This document shows, piece after piece, positions 7,894-16,006 of a stretch of 64,000 nucleotides of DNA. A program made the translations under genes and the position numbers. Every line of letters starts with the position of its first letter. The first letter of the stretch is position 1. The DNA comes from CAVVEQ01 sp963802095. Lineage in GTDB: Bacteria > Chloroflexota > Anaerolineae > Anaerolineales > Anaerolineaceae. Below the pieces are notes generated by a model. That model was not told the origin of the DNA. It did no database searches and saw only the letters and a list, made by a program, of their open reading frames with translations. The stretch covers positions 620,001 through 684,000 of the forward strand of contig CAWDHI010000001.1 of assembly GCA_963802095.1 (NCBI GenBank), in the 5' to 3' direction.

Positions 7894-9315
7894 ATGACAG
7901 ATTCGATTAAATTCGGAACAGACGGCTGGAGAGGTGTCATTGCGGAGGACTACACCTTTGCTAATGTCCGCAGGGCTACCCAGGGATTCGCCTCCTATAT
8001 GTTGGAAAAAGGAAAAGGCGGTCATTGGTTCATTGTTGGCTATGATAAACGCTTCGATTCCGAATTTTTCGCCCAGGCTTCTGCGGAAGTGCTAGCAGGT
8101 AATGGTCTGAAGGTCTATCTCACATGTGAAGCCACCCCAACCCCGGTAATTGCATATGCGGTAATCGATAAAAAAGCTTCCGGGGCGATAAATATCACCG
8201 CCTCCCACAACCCTCCTACCGATAATGGTTTCAAGGTTCGCGATGAAAATGGCGGAGCCATTGCCCCGGATGGATTGGCCCGTATCGAGAGTCTCATCCC
8301 GGATGAAATGAAAGGTGTAAAAAGTATTGCGCTTGGTGAAGCCCAGGAAAAAGGTTTGATCGTTAATTTCGATCCAGCCCCTGCATATATTGAACATCTC
8401 AATCACCTGATCGACCTCGAACCCATTCGATCAGCAGATTTAAAAGTTCTGGTGGATTGTATGTGGGGAAATGGCGCGGGTTGGTTCTCCAAACTACTCG
8501 CTGGAGGAAAGATCCATGTCAGGGAAATTCATAACGAACGGAATCCAATTTTCCCCGAAATGAAACGACCTGAACCCATTCCTCCTAATATCAACGTGGG
8601 TCTGGCAAAAACGCTTGAAACCAATTCAGATGTTTTGCTTATTACAGATGGCGATGCAGACCGGGTGGGAGTTGGTGATGAGAACGGGGAATTCGTCAAT
8701 CAATTACGGGTTTATGCGTTGCTTGCCTATTATTTCCTGGAAGTCCGCGGGGAGCGTGGGCCGATTGTAAAAACCCTTTCTTCCACCAGTATGCTCGACA
8801 AACTGGGAAAGTTGTACGACGTTCCCGTATATGAAACCGGGGTGGGGTTTAAATATGTCGCCCCGAAGATGTTGGAAACAAACGCGATGCTCGGGGGTGA
8901 GGAATCCGGTGGGTACGCTTTTCGGGGGAATGTTCCGGAGAGGGATGGAATTCTTGCAGGCCTTTACATCCTGGACATGATGATTAAATTGAAGCAAAAA
9001 CCTTCCGGGTTGATCGATATTCTCTTTTCCAGGATCGGACCGCACTACTACGACCGCGTAGACCGGTCTTTTTCCGGAGACCGAACAGACCGGGAAAATT
9101 TAATCTTGAGTGCAAAACCGGAATTCATTGGCGGATTGCGGTGCACTGGACTGAATACTACAGATGGGTTCAAATTCATCCTCGAAGATGGGGGATGGTG
9201 TTTGATTCGGTTTTCCGGCACAGAACCTATCATGCGGGTTTACTGCGAGACCACCCATGGCGATAAGGTCAAGGATATCCTGAAGGATGGATTGCAGATA
9301 GCAGGTTTAAGCTAA
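7894..9315 (+). CDS. Phosphoglucomutase/phosphomannomutase family phosphohexomutase
   Basis: A 473-residue alpha-D-phosphohexomutase with the four expected motifs in order: the substrate and N-terminal FGTDGWRG, the phosphoserine loop TASHNP (about residue 105), the metal-binding DGDADRVG (about 255) and the sugar-binding GEESGGYAF (about 335). The C-terminal phosphate-binding RFSGTEPIMRVY follows. It interconverts hexose 1- and 6-phosphates, feeding UDP-sugar and wall precursor synthesis; motifs alone do not decide between glucose, mannose and glucosamine substrates. GGAGG at 7884-7888 fixes the start at the ATG at 7894 rather than the TTG at 7882. The next gene starts with no gap. Confidence 0.9.
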   Translation: MTDSIKFGTDGWRGVIAEDYTFANVRRATQGFASYMLEKGKGGHWFIVGYDKRFDSEFFAQASAEVLAGNGLKVYLTCEATPTPVIAYAVIDKKASGAINITASHNPPTDNGFKVRDENGGAIAPDGLARIESLIPDEMKGVKSIALGEAQEKGLIVNFDPAPAYIEHLNHLIDLEPIRSADLKVLVDCMWGNGAGWFSKLLAGGKIHVREIHNERNPIFPEMKRPEPIPPNINVGLAKTLETNSDVLLITDGDADRVGVGDENGEFVNQLRVYALLAYYFLEVRGERGPIVKTLSSTSMLDKLGKLYDVPVYETGVGFKYVAPKMLETNAMLGGEESGGYAFRGNVPERDGILAGLYILDMMIKLKQKPSGLIDILFSRIGPHYYDRVDRSFSGDRTDRENLILSAKPEFIGGLRCTGLNTTDGFKFILEDGGWCLIRFSGTEPIMRVYCETTHGDKVKDILKDGLQIAGLS

Positions 9316-10110
9316 TTGCTCGTCGACACCCATTGTCATCTCAACTTGGATGTGTTCAGCGAAGATCTCGATGAGGTTATTTCTCGTTCCATTGAATCAG
9401 GAATCGGAAAAATCATCATCCCGGGTGTGGATCTGGAAAGCAGCCAAAAAGCCATTGATATAAGTCAGAAATACCCATCTTGCTTCGCGGCAATCGGTAT
9501 CCACCCAAATTACGCGACGAATGCCAGCCTAAATGCAGTCGATGAAATCGCCTCCCTGGTGAATGAGAATAAAGTTGTGGCTATTGGAGAGATCGGTCTC
9601 GATCTTTTCCGTGATTTCGCTCCTTTGCCATTGCAGGTTGAACTCTTAAACCAACAGTTGAAAATCTCCAAAACTTTCTCACTCCCAGTAATCCTTCACA
9701 GCCGATCTGCCATCAGTGAATTGGCAACAATTCTTTCAAATTGGAATAGGTCGTTGGTTGAAGAAAATAACCAAATTGCTGAAAATCCCGGGATCATGCA
9801 TGCTTTTGAGGGAACACTGGAAGAAGCTCAGCTATTTCGTGATTTCGGCTTTTTCATCGGTATCGGCGGTGCAATTACATACTCACCATCCAGAGTAGAT
9901 CCTGGTATTGTTGCAACATTACCTGTAACTTCTTTCGTTTTCGAGACGGATGCGCCATACTTATCACCAATGCCCTGGCGAGGGAAACGAAATGAACCAT
10001 CATTATTAATATCAACCATTGAATTCGTTGCCAATAAAATGGGTATAGAATTCTCAGAATTATGTAAAATTAGCACTGAATCAGCAAAAATGATTTTTCA
10101 ATTGGAGTGA
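9316..10110 (+). CDS. TatD family metal-dependent hydrolase (deoxyribonuclease)
   Basis: This 264-residue TIM-barrel metallohydrolase has the family motifs: metal-binding DTHCHL at residues 4-9, AIGEIGLD (usually followed by YYR, here LFR), ILHSR, and the C-terminal ETDAPYLSP. TatD proteins are magnesium-dependent 3'-5' exonucleases acting on DNA or RNA ends. The start is a TTG placed directly after the stop of the mutase gene; no better start exists because the first residues (LVDTHCHL) are already the conserved N-terminus. Its stop overlaps the start of the polyprenyl synthase gene. Confidence 0.88.
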   Translation: MLVDTHCHLNLDVFSEDLDEVISRSIESGIGKIIIPGVDLESSQKAIDISQKYPSCFAAIGIHPNYATNASLNAVDEIASLVNENKVVAIGEIGLDLFRDFAPLPLQVELLNQQLKISKTFSLPVILHSRSAISELATILSNWNRSLVEENNQIAENPGIMHAFEGTLEEAQLFRDFGFFIGIGGAITYSPSRVDPGIVATLPVTSFVFETDAPYLSPMPWRGKRNEPSLLISTIEFVANKMGIEFSELCKISTESAKMIFQLE

Positions 10111-11084
10111 TTTTGAGTAACTTGAATGAAATTTTAGAACCGATCCAGAATGATTTAGCTGATGTCGAAGCGATCATGCATACTTCAGTACAAAGCCAAA
10201 ACCCGGACCTCTCTGCCGCACTGGAGCGGATATTGGCTGCTGGTGGGAAAAGGATCCGTCCGGCTATTTCCCTGCTCACTGCCCAGATCCTTGAAGGACC
10301 GAAGGAAAAGATACATTTTCTTGCAGCTTCGGTCGAAGTCTTGCATTCAGCCACACTGGTACATGATGACCTAATTGATAATTCGTTGATCCGCAGAGGG
10401 ATGCAAACCCTTAATGCAAAATGGTCTCCGGGCGCCACGGTACTTACGGGAGATTACCTGTTTTCCTGTTCTGCCCGCCTGGCTGCAGAGACGGAATCCA
10501 CAAAAGTAGTTCGTCGATTTGCAGAAACACTTTCCATCATTGTTAATGGTGAGATCACCCAATTATTCAGCGGTCCATGTCGTCTCGATAGGGAAGCCTA
10601 TTACCAGCGCATTTATGCCAAAACAGCTTCCTTGTTTGAAACCTGCTCCTATTGTTCTGCTCTTCTATGCACGGAAGATAGCAATATCCATGCGGTTTTT
10701 CGGACGTTTGGTAGAGAAGTTGGCATGGCATTCCAGATAGTGGATGATATTCTCGATTATACCGGTGACCAGGTTACTCTTGGGAAACCAATTGGCAGCG
10801 ACCTCCAACAGGGTCTATTAACTTTACCGCTTCAAATTTACGCAGAGCGTTATCCTGAAAAGCCGTTTGTCCGGGAGATCCTTTCCGGAAATTGCCTAGA
10901 TGATCGGGATTCCATCCAGACACTAATTTCTGATCTCACCGAAACAGAAGCAATCCAGGAATCGTTTCAAATTGCCAGGGAATTCTCAAATCGTGGCATC
11001 CAGGCGATCGAAGGGTTTCCCCATTCAGATGCGTATGATTCCTTGATAAAAATCGCTCGTTTTATTGTCGACCGGGATATGTAA
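10107..11084 (+). CDS. Polyprenyl diphosphate synthase (long-chain trans-isoprenyl)
   Basis: A 325-residue all-helical isoprenyl synthase with both aspartate motifs: LVHDDLIDNS around residues 85-93 and FQIVDDILDYTGD near 210-222. It has the RIRP substrate-binding arginine region at 49-52. It condenses isopentenyl diphosphate onto an allylic primer to make a long polyprenyl chain, most likely the quinone side chain (heptaprenyl/octaprenyl type); product length cannot be read reliably here. The GTG at 10107 overlaps the TatD stop (GTGA). The TTG at 10113 is five bases after GGAG and may be the true start, giving 323 residues. Confidence 0.88.
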   Translation: MILSNLNEILEPIQNDLADVEAIMHTSVQSQNPDLSAALERILAAGGKRIRPAISLLTAQILEGPKEKIHFLAASVEVLHSATLVHDDLIDNSLIRRGMQTLNAKWSPGATVLTGDYLFSCSARLAAETESTKVVRRFAETLSIIVNGEITQLFSGPCRLDREAYYQRIYAKTASLFETCSYCSALLCTEDSNIHAVFRTFGREVGMAFQIVDDILDYTGDQVTLGKPIGSDLQQGLLTLPLQIYAERYPEKPFVREILSGNCLDDRDSIQTLISDLTETEAIQESFQIAREFSNRGIQAIEGFPHSDAYDSLIKIARFIVDRDM

Positions 11085-11090
11085 GTTTTT

Positions 11091-11116
11091 AAAAAGAAAA
11101 AGCCGTTTTCACGGCT
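11091..11116 (-). terminator. Rho-independent terminator of tRNA-Leu
   Basis: Read on the minus strand, AGCCGT-GAAA-ACGGCT (stem at 11116-11101) is followed by a T-rich run (TTTTCTTTTT) to 11091. It starts 7 bases after the 3' end of the tRNA and lies just past the plus-strand stop codon of the polyprenyl synthase gene. Confidence 0.85.
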
Positions 11117-11122
11117 GCTGAA

Positions 11123-11204
11123 TGCGCTGGGTGGGAGTTGAACCCACACGCCTTGCGGCACATGGCCCTCAACCATGCCTGTCTGCCAATTCCAGCACCA
11201 GCGC
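11123..11204 (-). tRNA. tRNA-Leu (anticodon GAG)
   Basis: On the minus strand the 82 bases fold as a class II tRNA. The acceptor stem is GCGCTGG/CCAGCGC with discriminator A. The anticodon arm is CATGG-TTGAGGG-CCATG with anticodon GAG. There is a long variable arm (GCC-gcaa-GGC) and a T arm GTGGG-TTCAACT-CCCAC. GAG reads leucine CUC and CUU codons, and the long variable arm fits tRNA-Leu. The 3' CCA is not encoded, so a nucleotidyltransferase must add it. It stands alone between plus-strand genes with its own promoter and terminator. Confidence 0.96.
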
Positions 11205-11218
11205 ACAAATGCTTCGAT

Positions 11219-11246
11219 ATTATAACTTGCTTGAAGTATGTGTCAA
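11219..11246 (-). promoter_or_regulatory. Consensus sigma-70 promoter of tRNA-Leu
   Basis: On the minus strand TTGACA (11246-11241) and TATAAT (11224-11219) are both perfect and separated by 16 bases. Transcription would start near 11212, about 8 bases before the mature 5' end of the tRNA. Confidence 0.9.
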
Positions 11247-11269
11247 GAAACTGATATTTGGAGGAAAAA

Positions 11270-12271
11270 ATGGCGATCGTCTTGGATGGAATGGGCAGCG
11301 ACAAGTATCCAGATCCAGAGATTGAAGCTGCAGTCAAGTCATCAATAAAACTCAACGAGGAGATCATCCTGGTTGGCGATGAGTACATCCTTTCCCCGAA
11401 GTTGAAAGAACAAAACCAGAGCCAGGCGAAAGTAAGGATCGTTCATGCTCCTGAAATCCTTAATATGGATGAGCACGCCGTTGAAGCTGCCCGGCAAAAG
11501 CCTCAAAATTCCATGGCAATCGGAATGAATTTGGTCAAGAATGGTGAAGCTCGCGCTTTTGTTACCGCCGGAAATACCGGGGCGGCATATTTCACGGCTG
11601 TGACAACGCTTCGGCGGATCAAAGGTGTTTCCCGACCTGCACTCTCAGTGGTATTACCAGTAAAGAATGGAAAAGCACTTTTCATGGATACAGGCGCAAA
11701 TGCGGATTGCCGTCCGGAATTCCTGCTGGAGTTTGCCATCATGGGTTCCATTTACGCAGAGAAATTGTTAAATTGCCCCAAACCGCGGGTGGGGATCCTG
11801 GCAAATGGTGAAGAAGCCGGCAAGGGTAATGAACTGGTAAAAGCAGCTTATCCATTGCTTCAAAATTCTGGGTTGAACTTTATAGGTAATGTTGAACCGA
11901 AGGATTTTTATTCTGGAGCCGTGGATGTTTTGGTTACAGATGGTTTCACCGGGAATGTTTTCATCAAATCCAGCGAAGCCGTCGCCAAGGTAATCACGGA
12001 TAACCTCAGGGAACAAATTTCCGCTTCATTCACCCGGAAGATCGGATACCTGCTGGTAAAACCTGCATTTGTAGCTTTGAAGAAGATGCTCGATCCTGGC
12101 GAGATCGGTGCAGCATTATTATTAGGAGTGGATGGTTATGTCTTCATCGGGCATGGTCGATCAGATGAAAGAGCCATTTGTAATGGGCTTGCGCTTGCTC
12201 AGCGTGCAGTAGATTCAAATATCCTCGAATCCATCCGGTCAGAAATCCAGGAAAAGATTAGTACCCATTAG
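11270..12271 (+). CDS. plsX: Phosphate acyltransferase PlsX
   Basis: This 333-residue protein matches PlsX in length and motifs: an N-terminal VLDGMGSDKYP (the family's DAMGGD region, here with Gly and Ser substitutions), the central GNTGA motif and a LTGFxGN-like VTDGFTGNVFIK. It converts acyl-ACP and phosphate to acyl-phosphate, the donor for PlsY in phosphatidic acid synthesis. GGAGGA at 11260-11265 sets the start at the ATG at 11270, not the TTG at 11258. PlsX is usually next to fab genes or rpmF; here it stands apart, between tRNA-Leu and a membrane protein. Confidence 0.93.
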   Translation: MAIVLDGMGSDKYPDPEIEAAVKSSIKLNEEIILVGDEYILSPKLKEQNQSQAKVRIVHAPEILNMDEHAVEAARQKPQNSMAIGMNLVKNGEARAFVTAGNTGAAYFTAVTTLRRIKGVSRPALSVVLPVKNGKALFMDTGANADCRPEFLLEFAIMGSIYAEKLLNCPKPRVGILANGEEAGKGNELVKAAYPLLQNSGLNFIGNVEPKDFYSGAVDVLVTDGFTGNVFIKSSEAVAKVITDNLREQISASFTRKIGYLLVKPAFVALKKMLDPGEIGAALLLGVDGYVFIGHGRSDERAICNGLALAQRAVDSNILESIRSEIQEKISTH

Positions 12272-12285
12272 GGTTGGATATTTTT

Positions 12286-12984
12286 ATGAAAATTTACTCC
12301 AATGACAAATTAATTAAGCGTAATAAATTTCTCAGTCGATTAACCTTAATTCTCGGGCTTGGGTTTATGGGATTCGCATTTTTTACTTTGCTCAATGCTG
12401 AAGCCAATTCGCCTCTTTTTCTTCCATCATTAATCTCCGGGGCAATAGGGATTATCCTCGCAACGATTAATATCCCATTATCTGCCAGGTTTGGAGTATC
12501 CCCCAGGCCGGATGAATTAATAAATGCTGCCCTTAAAGGTCTGGATAACTCTTACGCCATTTTCCATTACACTACTGCCATACCCCACCTTCTTACAGGA
12601 CCAACTGGCATTTGGTTGATCAATACTTATATGGTGCAGGGAAGGGTAATTTACAACGTTGAAAGAAAGAAATGGAAGCTTTATAAATCCGGTGGTTTCT
12701 TTTCAAAATTGTTTGGAACGGAGAATATTGGAAATCCCACGCTTGAGGCAGAAGCAACCATTCATGATTTTAAGAAATTATTGAATTCGATTGGGGAGAT
12801 TCCTTCCCTTCCTGAATCAATTCCATTGGCGCTTTTTATCAGTAATCACATTACTATTGAGGCTGATGATGCTCCCCTGCCTGCAGTTAGCCTCGAAAAA
12901 CTTAAATCTTACGTTCGAAAAATTCCAGATCTACCAGAAACCCAAAAAGCAGCGATTAAAGATCTGACAGGGAAACTAAATTAG
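12286..12984 (+). CDS. Membrane protein with a degenerate NERD-like domain
   Basis: The 232-residue product has two transmembrane segments (about residues 17-37 and 43-65) followed by a soluble domain. The stretch HLLTGPTGIWLINTYMVQGRV resembles the core of NERD domains (HvlvGpsGvfvIetKn.rGri), but the acidic and lysine residues expected at the nuclease centre are missing, so the nuclease link is structural guesswork. The ATG at 12286 is preferred over an upstream TTG at 12274. It follows plsX closely and its stop codon overlaps that of rluB on the other strand. Function unknown. Confidence 0.6.
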   Translation: MKIYSNDKLIKRNKFLSRLTLILGLGFMGFAFFTLLNAEANSPLFLPSLISGAIGIILATINIPLSARFGVSPRPDELINAALKGLDNSYAIFHYTTAIPHLLTGPTGIWLINTYMVQGRVIYNVERKKWKLYKSGGFFSKLFGTENIGNPTLEAEATIHDFKKLLNSIGEIPSLPESIPLALFISNHITIEADDAPLPAVSLEKLKSYVRKIPDLPETQKAAIKDLTGKLN

Positions 12985-13790
12985 TTTTTTCTTTCTACTC
13001 TTTTTCTTTGTGTTTGGCTGGATAGATTTTGATTTGTAGTCACTTTTTTCTTCCCTGTTGTACCTTCTTTTTGAACGCTTGATCTTAGTTTTCCTATCTC
13101 ATCCTCACTCAGGTTTCTCCAGCTTCCAGGTTTTAGATTACCAAGTTCCAGCGTCGCCAACCTGATGCGGATAATTCTTTTTACTGGAAGACCCAGTGTT
13201 TTCCCCACTTCTTTTATTTGTCTTTTTCGGCCTTCGCGCATTATGATCTTTAACCAGGTCGTGTTCTCTTTTTGCCTTTGCACGTAGACTCTTGCTGGAA
13301 GTGTCTTGCCGCCATCGACAAGCACAATTCCTCTACGCCAGGCAGCCAATTGCTTCTCATCTGGTTTTCCAACAACTAGGACTTGGTATTCCTTTTCATG
13401 GCCATAGCGAGGGTGAGTTAAACGGTTGGCAAGATCACCGTCATCCGTCATTAACACCAACCCCTCAGCATCTATATCCAGCCTTCCAACTGGGTACAGA
13501 TGCCCCTGAACTGGTATGAGGTCCCTTACAGAAGGGCGTGGATCTGCTGGATCAGTGTCTGAGCGAACTCCGGCTGTTTTATTAAAAATAATAAAGGTTT
13601 TATTGCGCCGTTCTATGGAAAGTGGTTTACCATCCACTTTTACCAGGTCTGTTTCTATATCCGCCTTAGTCCCCAGTGTGGCTGTTATTCCATTGACAGT
13701 AACTCTTTGATGCTCAATTATCTCTTCGCAAGATCGCCTCGATCCAAATCCCGCTTGCGAAAGAACTTTTTGCAGCCGTTCTGAGGTCAT
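12981..13790 (-). CDS. rluB: Pseudouridine synthase, RluB/RsuA family
   Basis: A 269-residue protein with an N-terminal S4 RNA-binding domain (residues 3-60) and a TruA/RsuA-type catalytic domain. The catalytic aspartate is Asp105 in VGRLDIDAEGL, and the conserved REGRKRQIKEVGKTLG helix lies near 185. Such enzymes make pseudouridine in 23S rRNA (RluB, position 2605 in E. coli) or 16S rRNA. The C-terminal 30 residues are Lys/Arg/Gln-rich and low-complexity. It follows scpB after three bases; scpB-rluB pairs are a common bacterial arrangement. Confidence 0.9.
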   Translation of the reverse strand: MTSERLQKVLSQAGFGSRRSCEEIIEHQRVTVNGITATLGTKADIETDLVKVDGKPLSIERRNKTFIIFNKTAGVRSDTDPADPRPSVRDLIPVQGHLYPVGRLDIDAEGLVLMTDDGDLANRLTHPRYGHEKEYQVLVVGKPDEKQLAAWRRGIVLVDGGKTLPARVYVQRQKENTTWLKIIMREGRKRQIKEVGKTLGLPVKRIIRIRLATLELGNLKPGSWRNLSEDEIGKLRSSVQKEGTTGKKKVTTNQNLSSQTQRKRVERKN

Positions 13791-13793
13791 TGG

Positions 13794-14363
13794 CTAATCC
13801 TTGAGAACTTGATTTTCTTCAGAGGATTCATCCGGAGCAATTTCGTAATCGAAAGGCGGCAAACCATCGATGGATCTCAACCCAAACTGTTGCAGAAATG
13901 CACTTGTCGTTGTATATAGGATTGGCCTGCCCGGTCCCTCCGCCCGTCCCGATTCTTCGATCATACCTTTGAGCAGGAGGCTTTTGATAACGCCATCACT
14001 ATTGACGCCTCTGATGGAATCGATCCCTGGCCTGGTTATCGGTTGCTTGTATGCAACGATCGATAAAGTCTCCACCCCTGCCCTGCTTAATCGGGAGTTG
14101 GCTTCCAAACCCAAAAGATTCTCAACTTGAGTTGCAAATTCTGGAGCAGTGGTAAATTCTACTTTTGCTTTGTGCCACTTTAACCTCAAACCGCCTTCCT
14201 TGGAATATCTTTCTTCAAGCTGGTTCAAACAGTATTCGATATCCTTTGGATTAACTCCAGCCGCTTCAGCAAGCTGGGCAACGGTAACCGCACTTGGCGC
14301 AGCAAAAAGCATTGCTTCAGTTGTGGCGATCAGGAGATTTGGAAAAGGTGTATTTTCACTCAT
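13794..14363 (-). CDS. scpB: Segregation and condensation protein B
   Basis: This 189-residue protein has the tandem winged-helix layout of ScpB, with the conserved LSRAGVETLSIVAYKQPITR segment (about residues 93-112) and EGPGRPILYTTT (about 142-153). ScpB binds ScpA and the SMC ATPase in the condensin complex for chromosome segregation. No scpA lies in the window. It heads a two-gene operon with rluB, and a promoter with TTGTCA and TATAAT lies just upstream. Confidence 0.92.
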   Translation of the reverse strand: MSENTPFPNLLIATTEAMLFAAPSAVTVAQLAEAAGVNPKDIEYCLNQLEERYSKEGGLRLKWHKAKVEFTTAPEFATQVENLLGLEANSRLSRAGVETLSIVAYKQPITRPGIDSIRGVNSDGVIKSLLLKGMIEESGRAEGPGRPILYTTTSAFLQQFGLRSIDGLPPFDYEIAPDESSEENQVLKD

Positions 14364-14398
14364 GCTATAATGAAGGTTTGTAAAAAATGATCGTGTTG

Positions 14399-14428
14399 AT
14401 TATACCTGTATCATTGTGCTAATGACAA
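14399..14428 (-). promoter_or_regulatory. Promoter for scpB-rluB
   Basis: On the minus strand TTGTCA (14428-14423) and TATAAT (14404-14399) are separated by 18 bases, placing the transcription start near 14392, about 30 bases before the scpB start codon. It overlaps the start of the divergent lipoprotein gene. Confidence 0.65.
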
Positions 14429-16002
14429 AATATTTTCCCATTTTCACTGTATTCCTGATTCTGGTTTTCCTGGTTTCTTGTTCACCGTCATCCACACCCG
14501 GCGCGATGATCGAAATTGTTGTGCTTGCTGACGGGAAAAACATCCCAATTGAGGTTGAGGAAAAAACAAGTGTCGCCACAGCGTTGGAAAAAGCTGGTGT
14601 TCAACTTAACAATCTGGATAGGGTAGAACCGGAATCTTTCAAATTAATCACCAACCCCTCGCAGATTGTAGTCGTCAGGGTTATTGAAGAATTTGATGTG
14701 GAGGAACAGGATATTCCCTTCGAGCATCAGATCGTTCAAAATGAATCCATTCCGAAAGGACAAACTCTTCTTATTCAACCTGGTTCGAATGGCAGCCAGC
14801 AAATTACATATCGGCGGGTGATGGAAGATGGAGTTCAGAAATCGAGATCCATTTTCCAGGTTGCAGTTGTTAAAGACCCCGTTCCAGAGATAACAATGGT
14901 GGGAGTTCAAACACCATTCACGCCTTTAACAATCCCTGGAAGGATCGCTTATTTGATTGCAGGAAACGCATGGGTAATGGATGGCTCAACCGGCGAACGC
15001 AGACCCGTGGTCACTACTGGTGATCTGGATGGAAGAATTTTCAATATATCTCGGGATGGCCGTTGGCTCCTTTTTACGCGAAAGGCTCCCGCTGATGGGG
15101 GGAACATTAATTCATTATTCGCTGTGAATATTGCGCACGAAGGACAGTCTTCGATTGACCTTGGTGTGAATAATGTCATCCATCATGCGGACTGGATTCC
15201 TAACCAGGAAAACACATTTTCCTATTCCACGGTTGAACCAAGTGACGCGCCGCCAGGCTGGCAGGCGAACAATGACCTTTGGGTCATGACCTTTACCAGC
15301 AGTGGGAGCGTGATCCGCAATGAAAGTATTATTGAATCTAATAGCGGTGGAACATACGGTTGGTGGGGAACGGATTACTCCTGGTCACCGGATGGAAATA
15401 ATCTGGCATATTCCCGCCCAGATGAAATTGGATTGGTTGATCAGGATGAAGGAGCATTTTCTGTTCTTCAGGAAATCATTCCGTATGATAGCAGGAGTGA
15501 TTGGGCCTGGATTCCACCTCTGGAATGGTCTCCCGATTCGCAGTTCTTACTTTTTCTGGATCACAGTACTACGCAAGACGATTCCCAATCAGGATCATCC
15601 CCAGATTTTGACCTGAGGGCAGTTTTTCCTGGCTCGAACTCTCCTGTCACATTAGTACCGCTCGCAGGAATGTTCGCTTATCCATCCACTTCCTCATTTC
15701 AAACGAATGACCGGTACCAGATCGCTTATCTTCAAGCGATATTCCCAGCTCGAAGCGACACCAGCAGATATAAGATCGTGCTGATGGATCGGGATGGTTC
15801 CAATAAAAGTGTCGTTTTCCCTCCGGAGGGTTCTGCAGGGATGGAACCGCAATCTGTTATTTGGTCGCCTCCTGGCGAGGAGGATCAATCGGAAAGATTG
15901 GCATTTCTATACCAGGGAAACATTTGGTTTCTTGATCTCCCTGGTCTCGTTTCACACCAGGTGACAGGCGATGGTTTAATCTCACGGATGGATTGGAGAT
16001 AG
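14422..16002 (+). CDS. Lipoprotein with DUF348, G5 and beta-propeller domains
   Basis: The 526-residue product starts with a type II signal peptide; the lipobox ends in LVSC with Cys20 as the lipidated residue. A ubiquitin-like DUF348 domain follows (about 29-75, ADGKNIPIEVEEKTSVATAL). Next is a G5 domain (about 80-155, with the typical QNESIPKGQT turn). The remaining 350 residues form a TolB/WD40-like propeller with repeated blade motifs such as SRDGRWLLF, SPDGNNLAY and SPDSQFLLF. DUF348 and G5 are known from wall-associated proteins of Gram-positives, so an extracellular, membrane-anchored role is likely. The ATG at 14422 is preferred over GTG at 14416. Exact function unknown. Confidence 0.8.
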   Translation: MTKYFPIFTVFLILVFLVSCSPSSTPGAMIEIVVLADGKNIPIEVEEKTSVATALEKAGVQLNNLDRVEPESFKLITNPSQIVVVRVIEEFDVEEQDIPFEHQIVQNESIPKGQTLLIQPGSNGSQQITYRRVMEDGVQKSRSIFQVAVVKDPVPEITMVGVQTPFTPLTIPGRIAYLIAGNAWVMDGSTGERRPVVTTGDLDGRIFNISRDGRWLLFTRKAPADGGNINSLFAVNIAHEGQSSIDLGVNNVIHHADWIPNQENTFSYSTVEPSDAPPGWQANNDLWVMTFTSSGSVIRNESIIESNSGGTYGWWGTDYSWSPDGNNLAYSRPDEIGLVDQDEGAFSVLQEIIPYDSRSDWAWIPPLEWSPDSQFLLFLDHSTTQDDSQSGSSPDFDLRAVFPGSNSPVTLVPLAGMFAYPSTSSFQTNDRYQIAYLQAIFPARSDTSRYKIVLMDRDGSNKSVVFPPEGSAGMEPQSVIWSPPGEEDQSERLAFLYQGNIWFLDLPGLVSHQVTGDGLISRMDWR

Positions 16003-16006
16003 GTTG

